DNA of 64,000 bases from Kocuria subflava (GCF_012163155.1 NZ_JAAVUN010000012.1:36957-100956); one strand, 5' to 3'; numbered from the stretch's first letter, positions 34,672 to 43,476 are shown. The notes: a model not told the origin generated them from the sequence alone. Program-made: numbers and translations.

Positions 34672-36126
34672 ATGGACCGCAGGATCATGGGCCTGGAGAC
34701 CGAATTCGGCATTGTGCACACCGTGCCCACCGGAGCTGCCCTGAGCCCGGATGACACCGCACGGCGCCTGTTCCGTCCCATTGTGGAATGGGGGAGGTCC
34801 TCCAACGTCTTTCTGCCCAACGGCGCTCGCCTGTACCTGGACGTGGGTTCCCATCCCGAGTACGCCACCGCCGAATGCGCCACGCTGGAGGACACCGTGG
34901 CCCATGACCGCGCCGGTGAGTTGATCGTTGATGACATGCGCGGGCAGTTGGAAGCCAAGCTGGCGGAGGAGGGCACGGGCGGGTCCGTGTACCTGTTCAA
35001 GAACAACGTGGACTCCGCCGGGAACTCCTTTGGTTCTCACGAGAACTACATGATCGCCCGCTCAACCCGGTTCGCCCGCCTGGTGGCTCACCTGATCCCG
35101 TTCCTGGTCACCCGCCAGCTCATTGCCGGTGCGGGGCGTGTTCACCCGCAGGGTCCTGTGGCTTTTGGCCAGCGTTCCTTCTCCCAGAACGCCGGGCAAC
35201 CCAGCTACTCCTTTTCCCAGAGGGCGGATCACATTTGGGAGGATTCGTCGTCGTCCACCACGCGCGCCAGGCCGCTGATCAACACCCGCGACGAACCCCA
35301 CGGGGATGCTGAGCGGTTCCGGCGGCTGCACGTGATTGTGGGGGATTCCACCATGTCCACCACCACCACAGCACTGCGGTTGGGCGCCACGGACCTGATG
35401 CTGCGCATGATCGAGGCCGGTAACGCCCTGATCGACCGCACGTTGAAGGATCCGGCTCTGGCACTGCGCCAGATCTCCCACGATCTCACCGGCACGGTGC
35501 CCGTGGAGCTTGCCGACGGCACGCAGCGTTCCGCTCTGGACCTGCAACGTGAGTACCTGGAGACCGTGACCCGCTTTGTGCAGGCCAACGGCGCCCACCA
35601 CGATCGCGTGGACTGGGTGCTGGATCTGTGGGCGCGCACCCTGGATGCCGTGCAGCGTCGGGACTTCACCGGAATCGACACGGAAATCGACTGGGCCATC
35701 AAGAAGAAGCTGCTGGACTCGTGGGTGGCGCGCAACGGCTCCGACTACGCAGCACCCCGGGTGGCGCAGATGGACCTGGCCTTCCACGACGTCGCCCCTG
35801 GCCGGGGACTGTTCCGCATGCTGGAGGAGCGGGGCATGGCAGCACGTCTGCCCGGCACCGATGGCTCGGAGGCTCAGACGGCTGTGACCACTCCGCCGGA
35901 AACACGCGCCAAGCTTCGCGGCGCCTTGGTCAAGGCGGCCATTGATGCCGGCAAACACACCACCATCGACTGGGTGAACGTCAAGATCAACGGCGCCACA
36001 CAGCGGATCGTGACCTTGCGCGATCCCTTCCTCACACACGACGACGACGCCGCAGCCATGTTGGCGATTCTGCGCCGTGAAGCCGTCCGTGGATCCGAGC
36101 AGCCACCGGCGCCACCCATCATTTGA
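34672..36126 (+). CDS. pafA: Pup--protein ligase
   Basis: 484 residues from ATG 34672 (MDRRIMGLETEFGI). PafA phosphorylates the Pup C-terminal glutamate and joins it to a substrate lysine. The Mg/ATP site has Glu9 and Glu11; NGARLYLDVGSHPEYATAE, YLFKNNVDSAGNSFGSHENY and the INTRDEPHGDAERFRRLHV segment are as in characterised PafA. It lacks the Dop-type insertion, supporting ligase rather than depupylase function. The AAGGGCGG inside the end of pup serves as ribosome site, so expression is tied to pup. A hairpin follows 32 bp downstream. Confidence 0.96.
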   Translation: MDRRIMGLETEFGIVHTVPTGAALSPDDTARRLFRPIVEWGRSSNVFLPNGARLYLDVGSHPEYATAECATLEDTVAHDRAGELIVDDMRGQLEAKLAEEGTGGSVYLFKNNVDSAGNSFGSHENYMIARSTRFARLVAHLIPFLVTRQLIAGAGRVHPQGPVAFGQRSFSQNAGQPSYSFSQRADHIWEDSSSSTTRARPLINTRDEPHGDAERFRRLHVIVGDSTMSTTTTALRLGATDLMLRMIEAGNALIDRTLKDPALALRQISHDLTGTVPVELADGTQRSALDLQREYLETVTRFVQANGAHHDRVDWVLDLWARTLDAVQRRDFTGIDTEIDWAIKKKLLDSWVARNGSDYAAPRVAQMDLAFHDVAPGRGLFRMLEERGMAARLPGTDGSEAQTAVTTPPETRAKLRGALVKAAIDAGKHTTIDWVNVKINGATQRIVTLRDPFLTHDDDAAAMLAILRREAVRGSEQPPAPPII

Positions 36127-36158
36127 GTCAACTGTGTGGTGGACCCGATGCAGTGCTT

Positions 36159-36187
36159 GTGTGGGGCTGCCCGCGGCGGCCCCACAC
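36159..36187. terminator. Hairpin between pafA and the convergent small gene
   Basis: GTGTGGGGC (36159-36167) pairs perfectly with GCCCCACAC (36179-36187). It can serve both convergent transcripts. Confidence 0.75.
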
Positions 36188-36200
36188 AGTCGGGGCTGTT

Positions 36201-36488
36201 TCAGGCAGCAAGCTGGATGATCTCCGGACCCCACCGCAGATAACGGCACACGGTCACTGCTGCATCCAGGGCGGAGTTGTAGTCCGTGTGCATTTGACGT
36301 GTCACCATCTGGCCGTCACCGGTGTGGATGGTCAGCTTCCATGCGGGCACACGGCGCAGGTTGGCAAACCAGGTGGTGCTGATGTCCACGATCGGGACGC
36401 CCACACATTGACTGGCGGCCACGGGGGGAAGAGGCAGGGGGTCGATCACGGCGCCATTGCCGTGAATCGGGGCAGAGTGCTCGGGCAC
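36201..36488 (-). CDS. Small hypothetical protein
   Basis: 95 residues from GTG 36488, chosen because CAGGAGA lies four bases upstream; the frame is open further up but without a ribosome site. The N-terminus is Pro-rich. The C-terminal half (WKLTIHTGDGQMVTRQMHTDYNSALDAAVTVCRYLRWGPEII) looks like a small beta-beta-alpha domain. No signal peptide. No family recognised. Convergent with pafA and divergent from the lipoprotein gene. Confidence 0.55.
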   Translation of the reverse strand: MPEHSAPIHGNGAVIDPLPLPPVAASQCVGVPIVDISTTWFANLRRVPAWKLTIHTGDGQMVTRQMHTDYNSALDAAVTVCRYLRWGPEIIQLAA

Positions 36489-36541
36489 AGGTTCTCCTGA
36501 GAACGGACCAGCTGGGGGACTGGATGAATGACATTGGGGGA

Positions 36542-36584
36542 ATGTCCAACTGCAGAACAACTGTGGACATGATAACTGATCAGT
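36542..36584. promoter_or_regulatory. Inverted repeat plus palindrome in a divergent intergenic region
   Basis: ATGTCCA (36542-36548) pairs with TGGACAT (36564-36570), and ACTGATCAGT (36575-36584) is a perfect 10-bp palindrome. Both lie between the starts of the small protein (36488, minus) and the lipoprotein (36708, plus), a relatively AT-rich 219-bp region that must carry both promoters. Confidence 0.45.
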
Positions 36585-36707
36585 GGGTTAGTGTGGGGAC
36601 ATATTGCTGTGATTGCATTTAGAGTCGCCAGGTCTGGCCGTTAGCATGAATTCGGAGCTTGTGGGACAGTCCCTAAGTCCATCCACGCGGACCAGGAAGG
36701 TGACACC

Positions 36708-37142
36708 ATGACGATCACGGCGCGCAGGACATCCAACGTTCTGACCCGTGCCGTCGCCGTCGTCACGCTGGCAACATCAACCGTGGTCATGAGCGGTTGT
36801 GGCCTCACCGGCCCCAGCCCCCGGGCGGTCACCCAGGAATTCGTCTCCGCCATGCAGAACCAGGACTGGGAGACTGCCTGCCAAACTCTCTCCCATGACT
36901 TCATCCACCGGAACATGAACGGGGACTCGCGCTACTGCGTGCATTACCTGAAGCAGTGGCACGCAGGCTCCAACACATTTGAGGGGATGTCTGTCCCCTC
37001 TCAGGACACCGAAACCCGCTCGGACGGCACCAAGGTCACGGTGGATCTGGCCAACGGCTCCACGGACCATGCGCGCGTGGTGGATGAAGGTGGGGAACTC
37101 AAACTGGCTCGCTACCCGGGTCAGGACAAAGCCGCGCGCTGA
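36708..37142 (+). CDS. Putative lipoprotein
   Basis: 144 residues, ATG with AGGAAGGTG upstream. Signal peptide residues ~1-30 ends in the lipobox VMSGC, so lipid attachment at Cys30 is likely. The mature part (AVTQEFVSAMQNQDWETACQTL...YCVHYLKQW) resembles small NTF2-like/DUF4878-type extracytoplasmic domains and has two further cysteines. Function unknown. Confidence 0.72.
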   Translation: MTITARRTSNVLTRAVAVVTLATSTVVMSGCGLTGPSPRAVTQEFVSAMQNQDWETACQTLSHDFIHRNMNGDSRYCVHYLKQWHAGSNTFEGMSVPSQDTETRSDGTKVTVDLANGSTDHARVVDEGGELKLARYPGQDKAAR

Positions 37143-37235
37143 TGGCCTAGCCTGGAGACACCATCCAGATGCACATGCGCCGCACGGCAACCGGTACCAC
37201 CTGATGCCGCGGGGCTTCCCCCAAGGAGCAGCCCA

Positions 37236-38549
37236 ATGAGCCAGCAGGACCAGGCCACCCCCCATGACGAGGCCGTGGAGATCGCACGGAATCTGATCCG
37301 GATCGACACCTCCAACTACGGCAGTGGCGACTCCAAGGGGGAACGGCGCGCCGCGGAATACGCCGCTGGCCTGCTGGAAGACGTTGGATTGAGCACCACC
37401 CTGGTGGAAGCCGCCCCCGGTCGTGCCAACGTGTTCGCCCGCATCCCCGGATCAGACTCATCGGCCAACGCGCTGCTGGTCCACGGTCACCTGGACGTGG
37501 TGCCTGCCATGGCCCAGGACTGGTCCGTGGACCCCTTTGCCGCTGAGGTGCGTGACGGCATGATCTGGGGCCGCGGCGCGGTGGACATGAAGGACATGGA
37601 CGCCATGATGCTCTCCGTGGTCCGCCACATGCAGCGCACCGGCCAGCAGCCCAAACGGGACATCGTGATCGGGTTCTTCGCGGATGAGGAAGCCGGTATG
37701 GAGTACGGCTCCAAATGGGTGGTGAACAACCACCCCGAGCTCTTTGACGGTGTCACGGATGCCATCAGCGAGGTCGGCGGGTATTCAGCCACCATCGGTG
37801 GCCAGCGTGCCTACCTGCTGCAAACCGCGGAGAAGGGCCTGATGTGGCTTCGTCTGCACGCGGACGGCACGGCTGGTCACGGTTCCCAGGTCAACCACGA
37901 CAACCCCGTGACCACGTTGTCCCGGGCGATCGCCAACATTGGTGAACAGCAGTGGCCCATTGAGCTGACCAAGACCACTCGGCAGTTCCTGGACGCGGTC
38001 ACGGAACTGACCGGCGTCGAATTCGATCCTCAGAACCCTCAGAAGTTGCTGGCGGAACTGGGCTCCGTGGCGCGATTTGTGGGTGCCACGCTGCAGAACA
38101 CCGCCAACCCCACGCAGTTGCGCTCGGGATACAAGACCAACGTGATTCCAGGCTCCGCTCAGGCCGGGTTGGACGTGCGCTATCTGCCGGAACAGCGCGA
38201 ACTGGTCCTGGCCAAGCTGCAGGAACTGGCGGGGGAAAAGGTGCGCATCGAGTTCGAGTCCGATCAGATCGGGCTGGAGGTTCCGTTCTCCGGCACCGTG
38301 GTGGATGCCATGGTGGATGCGCTGCAGGTCCATGACCCGGAGGCCGTGGTGTTGCCCTACATGCTCTCGGCCGGCACGGACAACAAGTCCTTGGACCCGT
38401 TGGGGATCACAGGGTACGGATTCGTGCCGTTGCGCCTGCCCGAGGAGTTGGACTTCCCCGCCATGTTCCACGGCGTGGATGAACGGGTACCCATCGCCTC
38501 CCTGGAGTTCGGCGCCGACGTCCTCCACACGTTGCTCACCAACTACTGA
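37236..38549 (+). CDS. M20-family peptidase / dipeptidase
   Basis: 437 residues, ATG preceded by AAGGAGC. Zn-dependent amidohydrolase fold of the ArgE/DapE/carboxypeptidase group. LLVHGHLDVVPA supplies the first His-x-Asp, WGRGAVDMKDMDAMM the bridging Asp, FFADEEAGMEYGSKW the catalytic Glu pair and DERVPIASLEFG the late region; a dimerisation 'lid' is inserted after ~200. No signal peptide. The exact substrate is not predictable. Such a gene often lies upstream of the DUF5703/uppP group in Micrococcaceae. Confidence 0.92.
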   Translation: MSQQDQATPHDEAVEIARNLIRIDTSNYGSGDSKGERRAAEYAAGLLEDVGLSTTLVEAAPGRANVFARIPGSDSSANALLVHGHLDVVPAMAQDWSVDPFAAEVRDGMIWGRGAVDMKDMDAMMLSVVRHMQRTGQQPKRDIVIGFFADEEAGMEYGSKWVVNNHPELFDGVTDAISEVGGYSATIGGQRAYLLQTAEKGLMWLRLHADGTAGHGSQVNHDNPVTTLSRAIANIGEQQWPIELTKTTRQFLDAVTELTGVEFDPQNPQKLLAELGSVARFVGATLQNTANPTQLRSGYKTNVIPGSAQAGLDVRYLPEQRELVLAKLQELAGEKVRIEFESDQIGLEVPFSGTVVDAMVDALQVHDPEAVVLPYMLSAGTDNKSLDPLGITGYGFVPLRLPEELDFPAMFHGVDERVPIASLEFGADVLHTLLTNY

Positions 38550-38585
38550 TCCCCACCCTCGTCCCTCACCCGCCGAGTAGGCCTT

Positions 38586-38618
38586 TTGATCGCCCCCGAC
38601 CCACTCAGGGGCGATCAA
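38586..38618. terminator. Perfect hairpin after the M20 peptidase gene
   Basis: TTGATCGCCCC (38586-38596) pairs with GGGGCGATCAA (38608-38618), 11 bp without mismatch, T-rich on the outer left side. It can end the M20 transcript and the convergent DUF5703 transcript. Confidence 0.75.
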
Positions 38619-38626
38619 ACAGCCTG

Positions 38627-38683
38627 TTCGGCGGAGGAGGAGCGGAGCTGTTCGGCGGGGGAGGGGCGGGGGTTATTCGGCGG
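38627..38683. repeat. Three copies of TTCGGCGG at 24-25 bp spacing
   Basis: Copies begin at 38627, 38651 and 38676, with G-rich spacers. The last copy includes the final codons of the DUF5703 gene (minus strand, ...CCGCCGAATAA), so the others look like duplicated 3' ends of that gene. Confidence 0.55.
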
Positions 38684-38918
38684 GGTAGAGGGTGCTGCGG
38701 ACGCGCATCACGCGGCGTCGCATCCAAAACTTCCTGGTACCTCCGTAGAGATGCACCGATCGGGTCAGTTCCCATTTGCCGTACTCGGCGTGTTCGCTCA
38801 GGCGCATCCGGGCATCGGCAACACGCTCGCCAGGTGCCACGGTCAGCACCAGGTATTCAAAGCGCTGATCAGCGTCCATGGTGATCCGGGCTGTGCTGTG
38901 CACGATTTGCTCTCTCAT
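38673..38918 (-). CDS. DUF5703-type small protein
   Basis: 81 residues from ATG 38918; upstream in-frame codons run back through the divergent gene and are unlikely. The sequence RFEYLVLTVAPGERVADARMR and EYGKWELTRSVHLYGGTRKFWMRRRVMR is that of a small conserved actinobacterial protein that I place in DUF5703 from memory. Basic, soluble, probably alpha/beta. It is divergent from the acidic protein at 38958 with 39 bp between starts. Function unknown. Confidence 0.65.
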   Translation of the reverse strand: MREQIVHSTARITMDADQRFEYLVLTVAPGERVADARMRLSEHAEYGKWELTRSVHLYGGTRKFWMRRRVMRVRSTLYPAE

Positions 38919-38957
38919 CTCTCCCCATTCTGCCCGCGGACGGGTAACGTCTGAACC

Positions 38958-39275
38958 ATGAGCACCGATCCGCGAGTCGCCCTGCAGTCCCTCGTTTCCG
39001 CCCTTGAGGAGCACCTGGCTGCCCTCTCCAACCGTCGCAGTGACCAGGACCCTGCCGTCGACGCCGCTTACGTGGCCATTGCCGATGCCTTCGATTCCTA
39101 CGAAGAAGCCCTGTACGACAACTTTGATGAAGTCACCCCCCTGACCGTGTTCGCTGACGACGACGAAGACGATGACGACGAGTTTGATGACCTGGAAGAA
39201 GGCGACGACGACTCCTCCCCCCTGGATGAGGATGACTACGACGACCTTGACGAGGATTCCTCTGAAGATCGCTGA
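38958..39275 (+). CDS. Small protein with a highly acidic C-terminal tail
   Basis: 105 residues, ATG 38958. Residues 1-65 form two or three amphipathic helices (VALQSLVSALEEHLAALSNR, VDAAYVAIADAFDSYEEALY). From ~70 the chain is mostly Asp and Glu with Ser, a polyanionic tail of ~35 residues. Such tails occur in DNA mimics, histone-like partners and cation-binding proteins; none is proven here. Its intergenic region is shared with the DUF5703 gene. A strong terminator follows. Confidence 0.75.
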   Translation: MSTDPRVALQSLVSALEEHLAALSNRRSDQDPAVDAAYVAIADAFDSYEEALYDNFDEVTPLTVFADDDEDDDDEFDDLEEGDDDSSPLDEDDYDDLDEDSSEDR

Positions 39276-39312
39276 GTCTTCTGACCCACGCTGACTGAGA
39301 ACAGCCCCCACC

Positions 39313-39343
39313 GGCGCCCCCGCGAACTGATCGCGGGGGCGCC
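39313..39343 (+). terminator. GC-rich terminator hairpin
   Basis: A perfect 13-bp stem, 39313-39325 with 39331-39343, five-base loop, then GTCGTCT. It separates the acidic protein gene from uppP. Confidence 0.75.
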
Positions 39344-39426
39344 GTCGTCTGGTGTGGTCACAACTGTGAGGGACCACGCAGGCTGTTGACGGGCAATGTG
39401 GAATCCACGTGATCTAAGGTGGCCGG

Positions 39427-40275
39427 GTGGACTGGCTTTCAACAATCATTCTTGGCCTGGTGCAGGGACTCACCGAGTTCCTCCCCGTCTCCTCGTCAGC
39501 GCATCTGCGCATTGTGGGGGAGTTCCTTCCCGGCGGTGCCGACCCCGGTGCGGCCTTCACGGCCATCACCCAGCTGGGTACGGAAACGGCTGTGGTGATC
39601 TACTTCTGGCGCGACATCGTGCGGATCGTCAAGCACTGGGCGCTGTCCCTGGTGGGCCGGATCGACCGCAAGGATCCGGATGCCCGCATGGGTTGGTTGA
39701 TCATTGTGGGTTCGCTGCCCATCGGTGTTCTGGGCCTGTTGTTGGAGGACTGGATCGACACCTCCTTCCGCAGCTTGTGGATCACGGCCACCATGTTGAT
39801 CGTGTTCGGTGTGTTCCTGGGCATCGCTGACAAGGTGGGCAAGCAGGTCCGCACATTGGAGAACCTGAGCGTCAAGCACGGTCTGCTCTACGGTTTTGCT
39901 CAGGCCCTGGCCCTGATTCCCGGTGTTTCCCGTTCCGGTGGCACCATCACCGCCGGTCTGCTGATGGGTTACAAGCGTGAGGCTGCTGCCCGCTACGCCT
40001 TCCTGTTGGCCATCCCGGCCGTGTTCGCCTCCGGGCTCTACAAGCTGGCCTCGGAGATCACGGATCCCTCACCGGCGGCCTACTCCATGACCCAGACTCT
40101 GGTGGCCACCGTGGTCTCCTTTGTGGTGGCCTACGTGATCATCGGCTGGTTCATGAACTACATCTCCAGCCGGTCCTACTCCTTGTTCGTGTGGTACCGC
40201 ATTGCACTGGGTCTGGTGGTCTTCCTGCTCCTGGGCTTTGGCGTGATCTCTGCCATCCCCACTGTCACGCTCTGA
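39427..40275 (+). CDS. uppP: Undecaprenyl-diphosphate phosphatase
   Basis: 282 residues, GTG start. Recycles undecaprenyl pyrophosphate to the monophosphate carrier used for peptidoglycan and cell-surface glycans, including the polymer made by the locus at 1-11.6 kb. Both active-site motifs are present: [17 protein letters not shown] near the N-terminus (E and the SSSAH run) and [11 protein letters not shown] in the middle. About eight transmembrane helices. Confidence 0.96.
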   Translation: MDWLSTIILGLVQGLTEFLPVSSSAHLRIVGEFLPGGADPGAAFTAITQLGTETAVVIYFWRDIVRIVKHWALSLVGRIDRKDPDARMGWLIIVGSLPIGVLGLLLEDWIDTSFRSLWITATMLIVFGVFLGIADKVGKQVRTLENLSVKHGLLYGFAQALALIPGVSRSGGTITAGLLMGYKREAAARYAFLLAIPAVFASGLYKLASEITDPSPAAYSMTQTLVATVVSFVVAYVIIGWFMNYISSRSYSLFVWYRIALGLVVFLLLGFGVISAIPTVTL

Positions 40276-40323
40276 TCCAGCCCCCCCGCTGTAGCTGCCC
40301 CCCGTTTCTGTTGAGAGGTGTCC

Positions 40324-41667
40324 ATGAAGTCCTGGTCCGCGCGTCCCGTCCCTGATCTGCCCGGCCGCGCGCCTGTACCGGCGATCTTCGACACCCGCAC
40401 CCAGCAGGTGGAGCAGTTGCCCCGGCAGGAACGGGCCAGCCTGTACGTCTGTGGCATCACCCCGTACGACGCCACGCACATGGGCCATGCCGCCACCTAC
40501 GTTGCTTTTGACGTCCTGCACCGCGCGTGGCTGGATGCTGACATGGCGGTGGACTACGTCCAGAACGTCACGGACGTGGATGATCCGCTGTTGGAACGGG
40601 CCCACCGCGACGGCGTTGACTGGCGCGACTTGGCTGCCGATCAGATCCAACTGTTCCGCACGGACATGACGGCCCTGAACGTCCTGCCACCGGCGCATTA
40701 CACGGGTGCCACCGAATCCGTTGACTGGATTGTGCCCGCTGTGGAGGAGCTCATGGCCCGCGGCCTGGCGTACCGCGTCAACGGCCAGGACGGGGAGCCT
40801 GATGGGGATGTCTACTTCGACGTCGCCGCCGTGGGTGCCCTGGGCGCTGACGGCAACGCGCCGTCGGAACCGCAGTCGGCCTGGGCCACACCGTGCGGCC
40901 CCGACGACGGCGGAACGGGTGCCTGCCCCGGTGCCTGGGAACTGGGGCAGATCTCCAACCTGACCCGTGAGCAGATGCTGCCTCTCTTCGCGGAGCGTGG
41001 TGGAGACCCCGAGCGTCCGGGCAAGCGGGACGCCCTGGACCCGCTGCTGTGGCGGGTGGAGCGTGTTGGCGAGCCGTCCTGGGACGGGGCGTCACTGGGC
41101 CGTGGCCGGCCCGGGTGGCACATCGAGTGTTCGCTGATCTCCCTGCAGTACCTGCCCGCTCCGTTCACCGTGCAGGGTGGAGGATCGGACCTGGTGTTCC
41201 CGCACCACGAGATGGGTGCAGGTCACAGCTGGTCCATTTCCGGGCATCCCATGGCGCGTAGTTTCATGCACACCGGCATGGTGGGCCTGGACGGGGAGAA
41301 GATGTCCAAGTCCTTGGGCAACCTGGTGTTGGTCTCCAAGCTGCGCGCCCAGGGTGAGGACCCCAACGCCATCCGCCTGGCCATCATGGCCCAGCACTAC
41401 CGCACGGACTGGTTCTGGACGGATGAGTTGCTGGACTCTGCCCGCAAGCGTCTGGCCCTGTGGCGTCAGGCCGCTGACCTGGCGCAGGACGGTTCTTTTG
41501 AATCGGCTCTGGAGCCGGTTCGCGTGACCCTGGCACAGGATTTGGACACCCCAGCCGCACTGGCCGCCGTGGACCAGTGGGCTCAGGCTGCGATTGCCGG
41601 CGCCCCGGGTTCGGGAGACTCCCTGGCGCGGGCCGCCATCGAGGCCCGGCTGGGCATCACCTTGTGA
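40324..41667 (+). CDS. mshC: L-cysteine:1-D-myo-inosityl 2-amino-2-deoxy-alpha-D-glucopyranoside ligase
   Basis: 447 residues from ATG 40324 with GAGAGG upstream. Adds cysteine to GlcN-inositol with ATP in mycothiol synthesis. It is a cysteinyl-tRNA-synthetase relative: [17 protein letters not shown] carries a zinc Cys and the HIGH motif (HMGHA); RPGWHIECS and [12 protein letters not shown] give the remaining zinc ligands; [10 protein letters not shown] is the KMSKS loop. It lacks the tRNA anticodon-binding domain of CysS. It is ~35 residues longer than the usual ~410, mainly from an Ala/Pro/Gly-rich insert near residues 170-205 (around '[20 protein letters not shown]'). Confidence 0.95.
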   Translation: MKSWSARPVPDLPGRAPVPAIFDTRTQQVEQLPRQERASLYVCGITPYDATHMGHAATYVAFDVLHRAWLDADMAVDYVQNVTDVDDPLLERAHRDGVDWRDLAADQIQLFRTDMTALNVLPPAHYTGATESVDWIVPAVEELMARGLAYRVNGQDGEPDGDVYFDVAAVGALGADGNAPSEPQSAWATPCGPDDGGTGACPGAWELGQISNLTREQMLPLFAERGGDPERPGKRDALDPLLWRVERVGEPSWDGASLGRGRPGWHIECSLISLQYLPAPFTVQGGGSDLVFPHHEMGAGHSWSISGHPMARSFMHTGMVGLDGEKMSKSLGNLVLVSKLRAQGEDPNAIRLAIMAQHYRTDWFWTDELLDSARKRLALWRQAADLAQDGSFESALEPVRVTLAQDLDTPAALAAVDQWAQAAIAGAPGSGDSLARAAIEARLGITL

Positions 41668-41688
41668 CCTGAGGGCACCTGTCTCCCG

Positions 41689-42588
41689 TCAGTCCTGTTC
41701 ACGACGACGCAAGAAGCGTTCGAACTCCTGCGCAATGGCATCTCCCGATGCCTCGGGAAGATCTGTGGTGTCCTTGGCCTCTTCAAGTTTGGCCACGTAG
41801 GCAGCAATTTCAGGGTCGTCCTCCGCAAGGTCATTGACCCCGCGTTCCCAGGCCTCGGCGTCTTCCACCAGATCCTCCAGGGGAAGATGCAGGCTCAGCA
41901 GATCCTCGAGCTTGCGGATCAGCGCCAGCTGCGCCTTCGGTGACGGGGATTGACCCACGTAATGCGGCACCGCTGCCCACAAGCTCACCGTGGGGATGCC
42001 GGAAACTGCAGCCAGGTGGGAGAGCACTCCCACAATCCCAGTGGGCCCCTCGTACTCGGAACCGGAGACCTCCAGCTCATCCTGAAGCTCATCCGTGTCC
42101 GAGGTGGTGGAGACCGGAATGGGGCGGGTATGGGGTACATCAGCCAACAAGGCGCCCAGCATGACCACAAAGTCCACGTCCATGGCAGCGGCCTGTTCCA
42201 AGAGTTCTGCGCAAAAGCTGCGCCACCGATACGACGGCTCCCACCCGTGCAGCAGAACCAGATCCAGGTTGGTGCCGTCCACCGTGGCGGTGGAGAGTTT
42301 GGTGGTGGGCCACACCAGTTTGCGCTCACCCGTGGCTGAGCGCGTCATGCGGGGGCGGGAGTACTGGTAGTCGTAGTACTCATCAGCCGCCACTTCAAAA
42401 ACTTCACGAGCCCCGTAGTGCTCGCCGAGCATCTTGACGGTGTCCGTGGCGGCATCACCGGCATCGTTCCACCCTTCAAAAGCTGCCACCAGGACTTTGA
42501 CGCGCTCCGGGGAACCCGCTTCACGGACCACTCCGAAGGGGCCGGCCTGCGGTTCTGAATGGGGCTGGGTTTCGTCGAATCCGTTCAC
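41689..42588 (-). CDS. PAC2 (proteasome assembly chaperone 2-like) family protein
   Basis: 299 residues from GTG 42588; longer in-frame extensions run antisense through the HAD gene. PAC2 landmarks: VLVAAFEGWNDAGDAATDTV, EYYDYQYSRPRM, DLVLLHGWEPSYRWRSFC and VVMLGALLADVPHTRPIPV, followed by a C-terminal acidic helical region (LVEDAEAWERGVNDLAEDDPE). The family is related to archaeal and eukaryotic proteasome assembly chaperones, but in actinobacteria its role is not settled. It is convergent with mshC and divergent from the HAD gene. Its presence next to a Pup locus without prcBA is notable. Confidence 0.88.
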   Translation of the reverse strand: MNGFDETQPHSEPQAGPFGVVREAGSPERVKVLVAAFEGWNDAGDAATDTVKMLGEHYGAREVFEVAADEYYDYQYSRPRMTRSATGERKLVWPTTKLSTATVDGTNLDLVLLHGWEPSYRWRSFCAELLEQAAAMDVDFVVMLGALLADVPHTRPIPVSTTSDTDELQDELEVSGSEYEGPTGIVGVLSHLAAVSGIPTVSLWAAVPHYVGQSPSPKAQLALIRKLEDLLSLHLPLEDLVEDAEAWERGVNDLAEDDPEIAAYVAKLEEAKDTTDLPEASGDAIAQEFERFLRRREQD

Positions 42589-42642
42589 CCATCTCACTCT
42601 ACGCGGATGGTTGGCTCTGATCAGCCCGATAGGATCCACCCC

Positions 42643-43476
42643 ATGGATTCCCGCACCCAGGACCCACACCACCAAAACCGGTCTGCCGATGATCGGCGCG
42701 GCGCTGTCACCAATCAAGGCCGTACTGGTGCCGAGCAGGACCCTGCCGTCAATTCGGGCCCGCCTGATGCCGTGCTGTGGGACATGGACGGCACCTTGGT
42801 GGACACGGAGGTCCACTGGTTTGCCGCCGAGGCTGATCTGATGGCACAGCACGGTGCGCCATGGACGCACCAGGACTCCTTGGACATGGTGGGCTCCAAT
42901 GAAGCCGACATGGTGGCCGCCATGCAGGGCAGAGGCCTGGACCTCAGCGCCCAGGAGATCGTGGAGGGTCTGAACACGCGGGTCAGGGATGGCATAAGCC
43001 GGGATCTCCCGTTGCGCCCGGGCGCGTTGGACCTGCTGGTTGCCTGCCGTCAGGCTGAGATCCCCACTGCCCTGGTCACCAACAGCGATTCCGTCCTGGC
43101 AGGTGCCGTACTGGAGGAACTGAACCGCCCAGCTCGGCACCGCGGTTGGAGCGGAGGCCAACTCTTTGACATTCGGGTCACCGGTGATCTGGGTCTGCCC
43201 GGCAAACCCGCTCCTGCGCCCTACACCTTTGCGGCGCGCCGGTTGTCGGCACTGGCCCGGGAGCGGGGTCACGGGCCTCTGAACATTGAGCGGATGGTTG
43301 CCATTGAGGACTCCCCCACCGGAGTACGCTCTGCCGTGGCGGCAGGTGCCACTACGGTGGCCGTGGTGAATCTGGCCCCGCTGGAGAACAACGGTGCCAC
43401 GGTGGTCCTGGACTCCCTGGATGGCGTGACCGTGCAGGATCTGATGGGGTGGATGGAGGGCCATGCCGCCCGTTGA
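42643..43476 (+). CDS. HAD-superfamily hydrolase (phosphatase/phosphomutase-like)
   Basis: 277 residues, ATG 42643 with AGGA eight bases upstream. A polar, probably disordered leader of ~40 residues precedes the HAD core. Motif I VLWDMDGTLVDTE (nucleophile and acid Asp), a helical cap, motif II ALVTNSDS, motif III lysine in GLPGKPAPAP and motif IV VAIEDSPTGVRSAVAAGA are all intact, in the beta-phosphoglucomutase/phosphatase subgroup. Substrate unknown. The next gene starts 14 bp inside its end. Confidence 0.9.
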   Translation: MDSRTQDPHHQNRSADDRRGAVTNQGRTGAEQDPAVNSGPPDAVLWDMDGTLVDTEVHWFAAEADLMAQHGAPWTHQDSLDMVGSNEADMVAAMQGRGLDLSAQEIVEGLNTRVRDGISRDLPLRPGALDLLVACRQAEIPTALVTNSDSVLAGAVLEELNRPARHRGWSGGQLFDIRVTGDLGLPGKPAPAPYTFAARRLSALARERGHGPLNIERMVAIEDSPTGVRSAVAAGATTVAVVNLAPLENNGATVVLDSLDGVTVQDLMGWMEGHAAR

